DNA from: Nocardia sp. NBC_00416
GTDB lineage: Bacteria > Actinomycetota > Actinomycetes > Mycobacteriales > Mycobacteriaceae
Direction of reading: 5' to 3'
DNA: 64,000 nucleotides
Assembly (NCBI RefSeq): GCF_036032445.1
Contig: NZ_CP107932.1
Coordinates: 7,008,501 to 7,072,500 of the forward strand
Positions 26,349 to 34,825 of the stretch are shown one piece after another. Numbering within the stretch: position 1 is the first letter of the stretch; each line of letters begins with the position of its first letter. The notes beneath the pieces were generated by a model that was given only the letters and a program-made list of their open reading frames with translations, searched no databases and was not told the DNA's origin. Both the position numbers and the translations under genes were made by a program.

Positions 26349-27440
26349 TCAGTGCGCGCCGAGATTGCCGGCGATGACCTCGGGAGAGGGAACGAGTCTG
26401 CGCCGGGTGTCGACCGCGATGGTGGTCCACCCGATATGGGTGATCTCCTCGCGTTTGCGTCGTGCCCGCTCACGCATCTTCTCCGGCGCCCCGTGATGAA
26501 CGCCCTGCGGCGCATGCGAGATCAGGCCGGGCGGCATCGGCACGCCGTACATGTCGCCGCCATGGAAGAACGCGATCTCGTCGTAGTCGGCGTTGCGGTG
26601 ATACCACGGAACGGTTTCGGTGCCTGGCGCCGATTCGGCGCGCTTGGGCAGGAAGTTCATCACGTACACGCCCGTGGCCTGCATGAACAGATGCACGGTG
26701 GCGGGCAGGTGCACGGTATCGGAGAGGATCACGTTGTAGTCGGCGATATTGAAGGTGAACGGGAAATTGTCGCCCTGCCAACCCGCCACGTCCAGCGGGT
26801 GATGCCGGTAGAAGAGCGAAGTCGGGCCGCCCTCGTGGATCAGGCGGATCTCGTACTCGTCGCGCCCGTCGTCGTCGAAGGCATACGGCTCGGGGACGGT
26901 CGTCCGGCCGGGGTCGAACGGGAAGTGGCGGCCCAGCGGTCCGGGCGGCGGGACCCGGAACTCCTCGGTCGCTTCGATCATGAGCAGCGTCGTCTCGTCG
27001 TCGGGCACCTGCCGGAACGTGCATGCCTTCGGCAGATAGACCCAATCGCCCTCGCGGTAGCGCAGTGGTCCGAACTCGGTTTCCAGCAGGCCGGTTCCCT
27101 TGTGCACGAACGACAGCAGATCGCCATCGATGTGCCGGGCGAAGAACGGCATCTCCACGGCGCGCCTGCTCAGTGATATCCGGCAGTCGGCGTTGGAGAA
27201 CAACAGCAGCGGTGCGCCCGCGGGATCGGTGGCGTCGGTGGGTTGCAGCGCGTCGGCGAGTACGTCGACCGGGGCGAGGGGGCCCACGGCGCGATAGCTG
27301 ACGGGATCGTTGCGCCGGTACAGCTGGGCGGTCCGGCCGGTGAATCCGCCGCGGCCCAGTTCGTCGTCCTTGAGCCCGTTCAGGTCAGCGTGCAGCCGAT
27401 CCGGGGTGGTGCCTTTCCGCAGGTGAACAAAGGATTCCAT
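26349..27440 (-). CDS. homogentisate 1,2-dioxygenase-like ring-cleavage enzyme
   Basis: A 363-residue cupin dioxygenase of the HmgA family. Family features include GTGLLETEFGPLRYREGDWVYLP, then YHRNADYDEIAFFHGG and a later ISHAPQGVHHGAPE. The His and Glu of HRNADYDE and the His of VHHG match the iron ligands of HmgA. The protein is shorter than human or Pseudomonas HmgA (about 430-445). No fumarylacetoacetase or maleylacetoacetate isomerase lies nearby, so the true substrate may be another hydroquinone acid. The ATG at 27440 is chosen for its family-typical N-terminus. It is divergent from a TetR gene with a shared operator region. Confidence 0.8.
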   Translation of the reverse strand: MESFVHLRKGTTPDRLHADLNGLKDDELGRGGFTGRTAQLYRRNDPVSYRAVGPLAPVDVLADALQPTDATDPAGAPLLLFSNADCRISLSRRAVEMPFFARHIDGDLLSFVHKGTGLLETEFGPLRYREGDWVYLPKACTFRQVPDDETTLLMIEATEEFRVPPPGPLGRHFPFDPGRTTVPEPYAFDDDGRDEYEIRLIHEGGPTSLFYRHHPLDVAGWQGDNFPFTFNIADYNVILSDTVHLPATVHLFMQATGVYVMNFLPKRAESAPGTETVPWYHRNADYDEIAFFHGGDMYGVPMPPGLISHAPQGVHHGAPEKMRERARRKREEITHIGWTTIAVDTRRRLVPSPEVIAGNLGAH

Positions 27441-27531
27441 AGCAGCATCCAGTCCTCGTCGGGCGCGGAGCGGACGTAGCTGCCGACTGGGCCGACAAGC
27501 GTTGCGATCCGCCACACCGCGGAGCAAAGTC

Positions 27532-27573
27532 GATGGGGGTCAATATTGCAGAGAAATTGATGGGTGTCAATAT
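27532..27573. promoter_or_regulatory. direct-repeat operators of the TetR regulator; promoter with TATAAT
   Basis: GATGGGGGTCAATAT (27532-27546) recurs as GATGGGTGTCAATAT (27559-27573), 27 bp apart. The second copy forms part of the near-palindrome TTGATGGGTGTCAA. A perfect TATAAT at 27571-27576 lies 6 nt before the tetR ATG, so that transcript is probably leaderless and autorepressed. The divergent ring-cleavage gene starts at 27440. Confidence 0.6.
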
Positions 27574-27582
27574 AATCGGACC

Positions 27583-28281
27583 ATGAACGCTGTCGTCCCA
27601 CCCGAACCGCGGGGTCCGCGCAATGCGCGCGGGCGCCCGCCCACCGGGGATTCACCGGCCTCGGCGGACGAGATCCTCACCGTCGCGCTGCGGGTCTTCG
27701 CGCGCGACGGATTCGCCGGGGCCTCGGTGGCCGCGATCAACCGCGAACTGGGGGTGAGCCACAACCTGATCCACCAGCGGTTCGGTTCGAAGGAAGCGCT
27801 CTGGTACGCGGTGGTGGACTGGATCTTCGGGAATGTGGTCACCCTGCTGAAGATCCGCCCGCCGCGCCGGGACCTGCCGCCGCTCGAGGAATTCCGGGCG
27901 GGCATCATCCGGTTCCTGGAACTCCAGGCCGAGCACCCCGATGTGGTGCGGTTGATCAGTATGGAGGCCGCGATCGAGGGCCCCCGCCTGACCTACCTCT
28001 ACGACCGGCACATCGAACCGATGTCGGTGCTCATCGCCGAACCCCTGATACCCCTGATCCAGCAGCGAATCCTGAACCGCGACGATCTACGATCCCTGCA
28101 TTTCCTGATCGCCCACGGCGCGACCGCGCCGTTCGCGCTGCTGCCGCTGGCGACCCGGATGTCGCCCGCGGATCCGAGATCCGAACGCGCGGTGCGCCGC
28201 CACGCCCGGCTGGTCGCCGACACCATCGTCGCGGGCATCGAGGCACGGGCGGCGCGGCGTCCGGCCGGGGAGTCCGGCTGA
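27583..28281 (+). CDS. TetR/AcrR family regulator of the aromatic catabolic block
   Basis: A 232-residue regulator. The helix-turn-helix is at about residues 25-72 (GASVAAINRELGVSHNLIHQRFGSKEALWYAVVDW). The C-terminal ligand domain resembles TetR_C_36-like members. The ATG at 27583 sits 6 nt after a perfect -10 box. It is divergent from the homogentisate-dioxygenase-like gene and probably represses the operon at 23216-27440 until a pathway intermediate binds. The effector is unknown. Confidence 0.85.
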   Translation: MNAVVPPEPRGPRNARGRPPTGDSPASADEILTVALRVFARDGFAGASVAAINRELGVSHNLIHQRFGSKEALWYAVVDWIFGNVVTLLKIRPPRRDLPPLEEFRAGIIRFLELQAEHPDVVRLISMEAAIEGPRLTYLYDRHIEPMSVLIAEPLIPLIQQRILNRDDLRSLHFLIAHGATAPFALLPLATRMSPADPRSERAVRRHARLVADTIVAGIEARAARRPAGESG

Positions 28282-28380
28282 TCGACCGTCGGGAGCCGCG
28301 TCGTCCACCCGCCGCGCGTACCTTCGTCTCTGCCCCGGCCGGGCACAGCCGGTGGACGGACTGTGCCCCGCCGCACCCAT

Positions 28381-28386
28381 TAAGCT
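28381..28386 (+). promoter_or_regulatory. -10 box of a probable leaderless promoter
   Basis: TAAGCT at 28381-28386 fits TAnnnT and lies 6 nt before the ATG at 28393. No ribosome site is visible upstream of that ATG. Confidence 0.4.
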
Positions 28387-28392
28387 GTCGCG

Positions 28393-28956
28393 ATGGCGCG
28401 GGCTCGGGGTGCCGTCCAGTTGACGGTCGATGATTGGTTGCAGACCGGATACACGATCCTGGCCGAAGCGGGATTCCGGGACCTGAAGCTCGACGAGGTG
28501 TGCCGGCGTCTCGGGGTGACCAAAGGCAGTTTCTACCACCACTTTCCCGATATCCCCGCGTTCAAGGACGCGCTCGTGACCTCCTGGGGCGGCTGGCGCG
28601 ACCGGGAGCATGGGCGGATCGACGCCCTCGCCGGCGCCCCGCCGCGGGAACGGTTGATCGCGATGACGGCCCTGCTCAACAGTTCCCGGCACTGGACCCT
28701 GGAACGGGCCATGCGCGAATGGGCGCGTTCGGATCCACGCGCGGCCGCGAGCGTGCGGGCGTCGGACCGGCATGCGCGCCGCGCGGTCCGGCAGGCATTC
28801 CTGGATCACGGGTTCGACCCGGATACCGCCGCCCGGCGCGCGGAGTGGATGTTCGCGATGGGCATCGGCGCCTTGCACCTGTCGGATTCGCCGCGGGCCG
28901 AGCGGGCGGCGGCGGGCGAGCGGACCGCACTGGTCGATTTCCTGCTGCGACCGTGA
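28393..28956 (+). CDS. TetR/AcrR family transcriptional regulator
   Basis: A 187-residue regulator: DNA-binding domain at residues 10-57 (LKLDEVCRRLGVTKGSFYHHFPDIPAFKDAL) and a C-terminal helical ligand domain with a hydrophobic end (MFAMGIGALHL). It stands alone, downstream of the other TetR gene and convergent with the amidase operon. The target is not evident. Confidence 0.85.
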   Translation: MARARGAVQLTVDDWLQTGYTILAEAGFRDLKLDEVCRRLGVTKGSFYHHFPDIPAFKDALVTSWGGWRDREHGRIDALAGAPPRERLIAMTALLNSSRHWTLERAMREWARSDPRAAASVRASDRHARRAVRQAFLDHGFDPDTAARRAEWMFAMGIGALHLSDSPRAERAAAGERTALVDFLLRP

Positions 28957-29000
28957 AATCCTCGCTCGATCCGCGAATCGACGGCCCGGCCCGCGCCTGT

Positions 29001-30380
29001 TCACCCCGCGGCGGCCGCCTGCCGCGAAACAGCCGAGCCCAGCTCCGCCAGTTGTCGCACCGAGCGACGGGCCACCAGTTGCATCCCGATCGGCAGTCCG
29101 TCGATCTGCCCGGCGGGAACGCTGATCGCGGGTTCCCCGATGAGATTCCAGATACCGGTCATCGACAGCAGCGCCTGCTTGGTGGGGACGCGGTAGCCGG
29201 AGACGACCGAGAGGCGCTCGCCGAGGGCCGGTGCGGTGATCGGTGCGGTGATCGTGGCCAGCACGTCGATCTCGCCGTCGAACAGCTGCCTCACCTCCGC
29301 TACCGCCCGTGGACGCTCGGCGCGGGCTTTTTCGTACTCCCGCGAGGTCACTTGCCGGGCGCCGAGCAGGCGGTCCAGCGTATCGGGCTGATACAGGTCG
29401 GGACGGTCGCGCAGCATGGTCGCGTGTACGGCGGTGACCTCGAAGCTCTGGATCGTCTGGAACATCGCCTGCAGCCGCTCCGGGTGCGGTAGGCGCGGCT
29501 CGACGAGGCGGATCGCTCCGGTGGTTTCCAGCCCGGCGAGGACCGCACGGCAGCGTGCGACGAGGACAGGGTCGGCCGGTCCGAGGTGGACCGGGTCCAG
29601 CCAGCCCACCGTGATCGGGCCGTCCCCGCGCGGCGGTCCGGCCGGTTCCAGCCCGAGTTCCCGGCCCACCACGTGGAGATCGGCGGGGTCGGCGAGCAGG
29701 AAGCCGACGTGGTCCAGGCTGGACGCCAGCGGATATACGCCGTCCACGCTGATCTGTCCGTATCCGGGTTTGAATCCGGTGACCCCGCACAGCGCGGCCG
29801 GGACGCGACAGGAGCCGCCGGTATCGGTTCCCACGGCGAGCGCCACGATTCCGGCCGCGACCGCCGCGGCGCTGCCGCCGCTGGAGCCGCCCGTCATTCG
29901 CGCGAGATCGTGCGGGTTGCGGGAGGGCCCGGCGGCCGAACAGTCTCCCGTGGGCCCGTAGGCGAATTCGTGGGTGACGGTTTTGCCGAGTACGACCGCG
30001 CCGAGTTCTTCCAGCCGCGCGACGATGGGTGCGGACGTGGTGGCGATGTTCCCGGCCAGCTGGGCGGAGCCGCATTCGGTCGGCATGGCGGCGACGTCGA
30101 TCACGTCTTTGACCGCGATCGGGATGCCGTGCAGCTGTCCCCGACGCCCCGGGCCGCGCCTCTCGCGGTCCAAGGCGGCGGCCCGGTCGAGCGCGCCGGC
30201 GCCGTCGACGTAGGTGAAGGCGTTGATCTCGGGGTTCACCGCGTCGATCCGGGCGAGCGCCTGTTCGACGAGCTCGGTCGAGGTGGTCGAACCGGCGCGC
30301 AACCGGGTGGACAGGTCGCGGATCGACGGTGCGTCGGCGCGTGTATTCGCCTTGCGTGGAACGGTATTCGCTGTGCACAT
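29001..30380 (-). CDS. amidase signature family enzyme
   Basis: A 459-residue hydrolase of amide bonds. The Ser-cisSer-Lys triad is visible: Lys91 in IAVKD, cis-Ser166 in TGGSSGGSAAA and nucleophile Ser190 in TDTGGSCRVPA. Length is normal for the family. It is the last gene of a minus-strand operon after a nitrilase and a membrane protein, and it could hydrolyse the amide made from, or imported with, a nitrile or amide substrate. It is probably under control of the LacI-type operators at 32498-32545. Confidence 0.88.
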   Translation of the reverse strand: MCTANTVPRKANTRADAPSIRDLSTRLRAGSTTSTELVEQALARIDAVNPEINAFTYVDGAGALDRAAALDRERRGPGRRGQLHGIPIAVKDVIDVAAMPTECGSAQLAGNIATTSAPIVARLEELGAVVLGKTVTHEFAYGPTGDCSAAGPSRNPHDLARMTGGSSGGSAAAVAAGIVALAVGTDTGGSCRVPAALCGVTGFKPGYGQISVDGVYPLASSLDHVGFLLADPADLHVVGRELGLEPAGPPRGDGPITVGWLDPVHLGPADPVLVARCRAVLAGLETTGAIRLVEPRLPHPERLQAMFQTIQSFEVTAVHATMLRDRPDLYQPDTLDRLLGARQVTSREYEKARAERPRAVAEVRQLFDGEIDVLATITAPITAPALGERLSVVSGYRVPTKQALLSMTGIWNLIGEPAISVPAGQIDGLPIGMQLVARRSVRQLAELGSAVSRQAAAAG

Positions 30381-30401
30381 GGTAGGTCGGTCCGATCCGG
30401 G

Positions 30402-31586
30402 TCAGGTGAGGAGGCTGATGGCCGGGACGATGGCGGATGTGCAGATCGCCATCGAACCGACGCACCCGACGAATCTGTGGACGTGCCGGGGTACGAGCGC
30501 CCCGATCCGGAAGGCCAGCGGCGGGCCGCTGAGCACGCCGAGTACCAGGGCGGCCAGGGTGGGGACGGGTGACGCCTCGAAGGCGATGACGGCCGCCGGC
30601 GCGACGGAGACGACGGGGACGAAGCTGGGGTACCACCCGTGGGCCCGCCACCGGCCGCGCCAGACGATGACCGACAGCGCGCCGGCGGCCAGTTGCGCGC
30701 CGAGGATCTGCGGGAACAGGGCGGCGAGACCCTCGGTGGGCTGTGTCGTGAGATAGGCGAGGACGGCCCCGGCGATCAGCCCCGCACCGGCCCATTCGTT
30801 GCCGAAGAACGGCGCCTCGGTGAAGTCGGCGAGGACGCGGCGCAGCATCCAGGTCGCGGACTGCGGCGAATCGGCGCCCACCCCGGTACCGAGGCCGGGT
30901 TGCTGCACGTATTTTCCCGCGTGCAGATCCAACCAGGGCAGTCGGCGGCAGACGGCGAACGAGATATAGGCGGTGACCGCCATCGCCGCGGTGAACCCCG
31001 CGACGGTCGGAACTCCCAGGGGGACACAGAGGTAGGTCGCGGCGGCGATGGCCGCCGGCGCGGTGAGTCCGGCGCCGAGCACGGCGGCGGTCAGCGCGAC
31101 CTTCCAGCCCCGGCCGTACATCAGCACCACCGCGGGCGTCACCGAGACGAAGGCGACGAACAACGGCTGCCAGGGGGTGTCCGGCGATCGGGTCCAGCCC
31201 CAGCAGAGGTGGCTCAGCAGCAGCGCGAGGATCCCCGCGCCGGCCATCCAGCCCCACAGGCCGGAATCGCAGGCGACCGGGAAACCCTTCCAGCCGACGT
31301 CTCTGGTGCGGATCGCGTGCGCGAAACCCGCGCCGGCCAGCATCAGCAGCCCGGCCGCGGCCGTCCCGTAGAAGGTCGGATCGGACAGATTCGCGAGGAC
31401 GGCCGTGCCTGTTTCCCGAATGCCCGACAGCGCATCGCCGATCCAGGTGTCGCCGGTCGTGGTCCGAGCCAGTGCGGGGAGGGCTCCCGCCGCCGAGATC
31501 GAGACGGTGGCGGCGACGGCCGCGACGCTGAGGACCGCCGCGTGGTCGTTCCGGCGGAACGAACGCACGAGCGCTGGGCCCCTCAT
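30402..31586 (-). CDS. polytopic membrane protein, putative transporter of the nitrilase-amidase operon
   Basis: A 394-residue protein with about ten predicted membrane helices and no recognised family motif. Its start overlaps the nitrilase stop (ATGA at 31583-31586) and it ends 21 bp before the amidase, so the three are one transcription unit. The position between two C-N hydrolases suggests substrate uptake, but the protein could also be an unrelated membrane component. A conserved short loop WLDLHAGKYVQQPGLG is notable for experts. Confidence 0.65.
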   Translation of the reverse strand: MRGPALVRSFRRNDHAAVLSVAAVAATVSISAAGALPALARTTTGDTWIGDALSGIRETGTAVLANLSDPTFYGTAAAGLLMLAGAGFAHAIRTRDVGWKGFPVACDSGLWGWMAGAGILALLLSHLCWGWTRSPDTPWQPLFVAFVSVTPAVVLMYGRGWKVALTAAVLGAGLTAPAAIAAATYLCVPLGVPTVAGFTAAMAVTAYISFAVCRRLPWLDLHAGKYVQQPGLGTGVGADSPQSATWMLRRVLADFTEAPFFGNEWAGAGLIAGAVLAYLTTQPTEGLAALFPQILGAQLAAGALSVIVWRGRWRAHGWYPSFVPVVSVAPAAVIAFEASPVPTLAALVLGVLSGPPLAFRIGALVPRHVHRFVGCVGSMAICTSAIVPAISLLT

Positions 31587-32461
31587 CGCGGGAACCTTTC
31601 GCCGCGGGTGTATCCCAGCATCGAGTCGTACAGATCCGTGCGCCGGTCCCGGTGCAGATCGTTGAGGTCGTTCCAGATCGGTGCACTGCGCGCGGTCGCC
31701 AGGTCGACGGATGCGTAGACGATCGTGCGTTCTTCGGGCCCGGCGACGGCGCCGAGGGGCCAGCCGTTGGTTCCGGCGATCATCGAGCAGCCGAGGAATC
31801 GCGCCTCGCGGTCGACGCCGACCCGGTTGGACGCGGCGATGAACACGTTGTTGGTGTGGGCCGCGGTCATCGTCAGATAGTCGGCCATGCACCGGCCGGC
31901 CTCGTCGAACAACGGCGGCGGAGTCCAGACCCAGTTGTTGCTCGAACAGATGATGTCGGCGCCTTGCTGGGTGAGGATCCGCGGCACCTCGGGAAACCAG
32001 ATATCCCAGCAGATCAGCATCCCGATCCGGCCGATAGGTGTGTCGTACACGGGAAAGCCCAGGTCACCCGGGGTGAACCAGAGTTTCTCCTGGTTCCACA
32101 GGTGGGTTTTGCGGTAGGTGCCGATCAGCCCGCCCGGGCCGATGAGCGCCGCGGTGTCGAACAGCCGCACACCGTCGAGCTCGGCGAAGCCGACCACGAC
32201 GTACACCGCGCGCCGGGCGGCGAATTCGCACCAGGCGTCGATGAAGGGGCCGTCGACCGGTTCGGCGTGCGCGAAGGCTTCGGCGCGGTTGTCGAAGGAG
32301 TAGCCCGAGGACGACAGTTCGGGCAGCACGATCAGGTTCGCGCCCTCGGCGGCCGCCGCTTCCGCGGCGGCCAGGCCTGCGGTCAGGTTCTGTTCCCGAT
32401 GCTCGAGCCCGACCTTGGGGTCGGACTGGACTACGGCGATGGTCACGGGACTGACGGTCAT
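31583..32461 (-). CDS. nitrilase superfamily carbon-nitrogen hydrolase
   Basis: A 292-residue enzyme with the Glu-Lys-Cys triad: Glu48 in VLPELSSSGY, Lys118 in YRKTHLW and Cys151 in LICWDIWFPEV. The CWD signature fits aliphatic amidase/N-carbamoylase-like branches as well as true nitrilases, so the exact substrate is open. It is the first gene of the operon nitrilase-membrane protein-amidase and starts just below two perfect LacI-type operators. Confidence 0.87.
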   Translation of the reverse strand: MTVSPVTIAVVQSDPKVGLEHREQNLTAGLAAAEAAAAEGANLIVLPELSSSGYSFDNRAEAFAHAEPVDGPFIDAWCEFAARRAVYVVVGFAELDGVRLFDTAALIGPGGLIGTYRKTHLWNQEKLWFTPGDLGFPVYDTPIGRIGMLICWDIWFPEVPRILTQQGADIICSSNNWVWTPPPLFDEAGRCMADYLTMTAAHTNNVFIAASNRVGVDREARFLGCSMIAGTNGWPLGAVAGPEERTIVYASVDLATARSAPIWNDLNDLHRDRRTDLYDSMLGYTRGERFPR

Positions 32462-32497
32462 GGCATCGACTCTTTCGGCTTACTGGCTGTTGCCATT

Positions 32498-32545
32498 GGC
32501 CAAACGTTTGGGTTAACCTGCCGGAGCAAGGCCAAACGTTTGGGT
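32498..32545. promoter_or_regulatory. two identical LacI-family operators
   Basis: The 16-mer GGCCAAACGTTTGGGT occurs at 32498-32513 and 32530-32545. Each contains the perfect palindrome CCAAACGTTTGG, with the central CG step typical of LacI-family sites. The copies are 32 bp apart (about three helix turns), between the nitrilase operon and the divergent lacI-type gene, so one repressor could control both directions. Confidence 0.8.
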
Positions 32546-32613
32546 AGGAGGTGTTCGGAACGCTAGTGTGATCCAGAACATGTTGTCAAGACTCGAGAAG
32601 GAACCCGTTGACG

Positions 32614-33639
32614 ATGTCGAACCCGCGTCCCGCGACACTGCAGCAGATCGCCGCCGATCTCGGGCTGCACGTCTCCACGGTGTCCCGGATCTTGAACGCC
32701 TCGGCCGCCGACGGCGCGAAGGCGGCCTCGTCGAAGACCGTCGAACGGGTCAGGGCCTACGCGAAAGAGGTCGACTACCGTCCCAATCCGCTGGGCGCGG
32801 GCCTGCGCACCAAGCGCACCAACCAGGTGGCGGCATTGGTGCCGCGCCTGTCGGATCTGGTCCTGTCCACCATCTACGAAGGAATCGACGAGGCCGCCAC
32901 GGAGGCCGGGCTCTCCGCGTTCGTCACCAACACCTTCGACGATCCGCGGATCCAGCAGCAGAAGGTGGAACTGGCCCTCTCGCGCCGGGTCGACGGCATC
33001 ATTCTGGGCGACTCTCGCCTCGACGGCGTCGTCGCCGCCGAACTGCGTCGGCGCAAAGTGCCCTACGTCCTGGTCAACCGCCGGGCGCCGGGGCACGTAT
33101 CGATCACCTGCGACGACTACCTCGGTGGCCGGCTCGCGGCCGAACACCTTTTCCGGCACGGGCATCGAACCGTCGGCATCGTCGCCGCGCAGCCCTACGC
33201 CAGCACCGGCTCGGACCGGCGTCGCGGATTCCTGGACTATTTCGCCGAGAACGAGTGCCCGATCCCAGAGGAACTCGTGGCGCACTGCGGTTTCGACCCC
33301 GAGTCCGGGGCCGAGGCCGCGGATCGGCTGCTCCGGGACCGTCCCGAGCTCACCGCGCTGTTCGCCGTGAACGATTTCTCCGCGATCGGTGCCATGTCGG
33401 CGGTCCGGCAGCACGGGCGCACGGTCGGAACCGACCTGGCGGTGGTGGGTTTCAACGATATCTCCATCGCCCGGCAGCTGGCCGTGCCGCTGACCTCGGT
33501 GCACTCCGATATGCACGGTATGGGCCGCGCGGCCGTGGATGCCCTGGTGCGGATCATCGCGGGGCAGACCCCGGAAAGCCGCGCCCTGCCCCCCACGCTC
33601 GTCGTCCGAGCGTCCTCCGACTTCCGAACCACCCGATAG
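32614..33639 (+). CDS. LacI family transcriptional regulator
   Basis: About 341 residues. The N-terminal helix-turn-helix (TLQQIAADLGLHVSTVSRILN) is followed by the hinge (RVRAYAKEVDYRPNPLGAGLRTKRTN) and a periplasmic-binding-protein-like sensor domain ending in VVGFNDISIARQLAVPLTSV. The ATG at 32614 is 11 nt from GAAGGA; a TTG at 32608 is closer (about 5 nt), so the start is uncertain by two codons. It most likely binds the two palindromes at 32498-32545 and controls the nitrilase-amidase operon and its own unit with the MetX-like gene. Inducer unknown. Confidence 0.88.
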   Translation: MSNPRPATLQQIAADLGLHVSTVSRILNASAADGAKAASSKTVERVRAYAKEVDYRPNPLGAGLRTKRTNQVAALVPRLSDLVLSTIYEGIDEAATEAGLSAFVTNTFDDPRIQQQKVELALSRRVDGIILGDSRLDGVVAAELRRRKVPYVLVNRRAPGHVSITCDDYLGGRLAAEHLFRHGHRTVGIVAAQPYASTGSDRRRGFLDYFAENECPIPEELVAHCGFDPESGAEAADRLLRDRPELTALFAVNDFSAIGAMSAVRQHGRTVGTDLAVVGFNDISIARQLAVPLTSVHSDMHGMGRAAVDALVRIIAGQTPESRALPPTLVVRASSDFRTTR

Positions 33640-33670
33640 ATCATTCGACACCGAACAACGAGGAACCATC

Positions 33671-34684
33671 ATGGCTGTACAGCAATTCGTTCTGCGCGAT
33701 TTCGAGCTCGAAAGCGGCGAGACGCTCCCCGAGGCGGTCCTCGCCTACGCCACCTACGGCGAACTCGATCCCGGCCGGGGCAACGCGATCGTCTTTCCCA
33801 CCTGGTTCGCCGGCACCCATGAATCCAACGAATGGTTGATCGGCCCGGGCCGCCCGCTCGACACCGACCGCTATTTCGTCATCGTCCCGAATACGTTCGG
33901 CAACGGGCTGTCCTCGTCGCCGTCGAACACCGCCGCGCCCTTCGACGGACCGCGGTTCCCCCGCCTCACCATGCGCGATAACGTCGAAGCGCAGTATCGG
34001 CTGGTCACCGAGCATTTCGGCATCGGGCGGCTGGCACTGGTACTCGGCTGTTCGATGGCAGCCGTGCAGACCTACCAGTGGGCGGTGGACCATCCCGAGA
34101 TGGTCCGGCGTGCGCTCCCGTACTGCGGAGCGCCCCGGACCCCCGCGCACGGCCGAGTGTTCGTGGACGGCCTGCGCGCGGCGCTCACCGCACCGCTGAA
34201 CGGGGCCGGTGACCGCACCGCCGCCGAATCCCGCAGCGCTCTGGAGACATTCGCGCGGGTATTCGCGAGCTGGGGCTTCTCGCAGGCCTTCCACCGGCAG
34301 GAGGCCTATCGCGAACTCGGATTCGATTCCGCGGAGGAGACGACGAGCGGATTCTGGATCGCCAACTTCGCCGGTCTCGACGTCGACAACGTGCTCAGCC
34401 AGCTCGACACCTGGATCACCGCCGACATCTCGCGCGGTCCGCGGTTCGGCGGCGACCTGCCCGCGGCACTGGGCGCGATCGACGCTCAGCTCGTCTCCCT
34501 GGCCTGCGATACCGACCTGTACTTCCCGCCGGAGGACGAGGAAGCGGCCGCGGCTCACCTCCGGAACGGGAAAGCCCTGACCATCCACAGTGTGTGGGGA
34601 CATCAGGCGGGCGGCGGGGCCGATCCGGTCGGCGCCGAGATCATCGGCGAGCAGACGCGCCGGCTGCTCGACGCGACTGTGTGA
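33671..34684 (+). CDS. MetX-like alpha/beta hydrolase fold protein
   Basis: A 337-residue protein resembling homoserine O-acetyltransferases and their hydrolase relatives (LAYATYGELDPGRGNAIVFPTWFAGTH opening). The nucleophile elbow is LGCSMAA with Ser128, a late Asp lies in LACDTDLYFPPEDE, and His in VWGHQAGG. The acetyltransferase-specific GGSMGG elbow is altered to GCSMAA, so a hydrolase or esterase role is more likely than methionine synthesis. It lies 31 bp after the LacI gene in one operon, opposite the nitrilase and amidase genes. Confidence 0.8.
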   Translation: MAVQQFVLRDFELESGETLPEAVLAYATYGELDPGRGNAIVFPTWFAGTHESNEWLIGPGRPLDTDRYFVIVPNTFGNGLSSSPSNTAAPFDGPRFPRLTMRDNVEAQYRLVTEHFGIGRLALVLGCSMAAVQTYQWAVDHPEMVRRALPYCGAPRTPAHGRVFVDGLRAALTAPLNGAGDRTAAESRSALETFARVFASWGFSQAFHRQEAYRELGFDSAEETTSGFWIANFAGLDVDNVLSQLDTWITADISRGPRFGGDLPAALGAIDAQLVSLACDTDLYFPPEDEEAAAAHLRNGKALTIHSVWGHQAGGGADPVGAEIIGEQTRRLLDATV

Positions 34685-34693
34685 TCCGCGAAC

Positions 34694-34737
34694 GGCCGCC
34701 GCTCGCAGCGAAGTGTGTCGTTTCGTGAGCGGCGGCC
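34694..34737. terminator. hairpin terminator
   Basis: An 11-bp perfect stem (GGCCGCCGCTC at 34694-34704, GAGCGGCGGCC at 34727-34737) begins 9 bp after the MetX-like stop. It lies before the convergent MerR gene. Confidence 0.6.
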
Positions 34738-34825
34738 GGCTGCATCCGATGGTGGCGGTGCCAGAACTCGCGCGATCAGGGCCCCGTGCCGCTCCGAGCG
34801 CCGATATCGGCGCAGCGGGTCCCCA

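Noticed and set aside
28087..31686. 1199-codon open frame on the minus strand
   Set aside because: It lies antisense or out of frame to TetR, amidase and membrane-protein genes with strong family motifs; its translation is Arg/Gly/Pro-rich with no domain. It is a GC-rich shadow.
33671..34684. Homoserine O-acetyltransferase (metX)
   Set aside because: The fold matches, but the nucleophile elbow GCSMAA and the lack of methionine genes nearby favour a hydrolase role.
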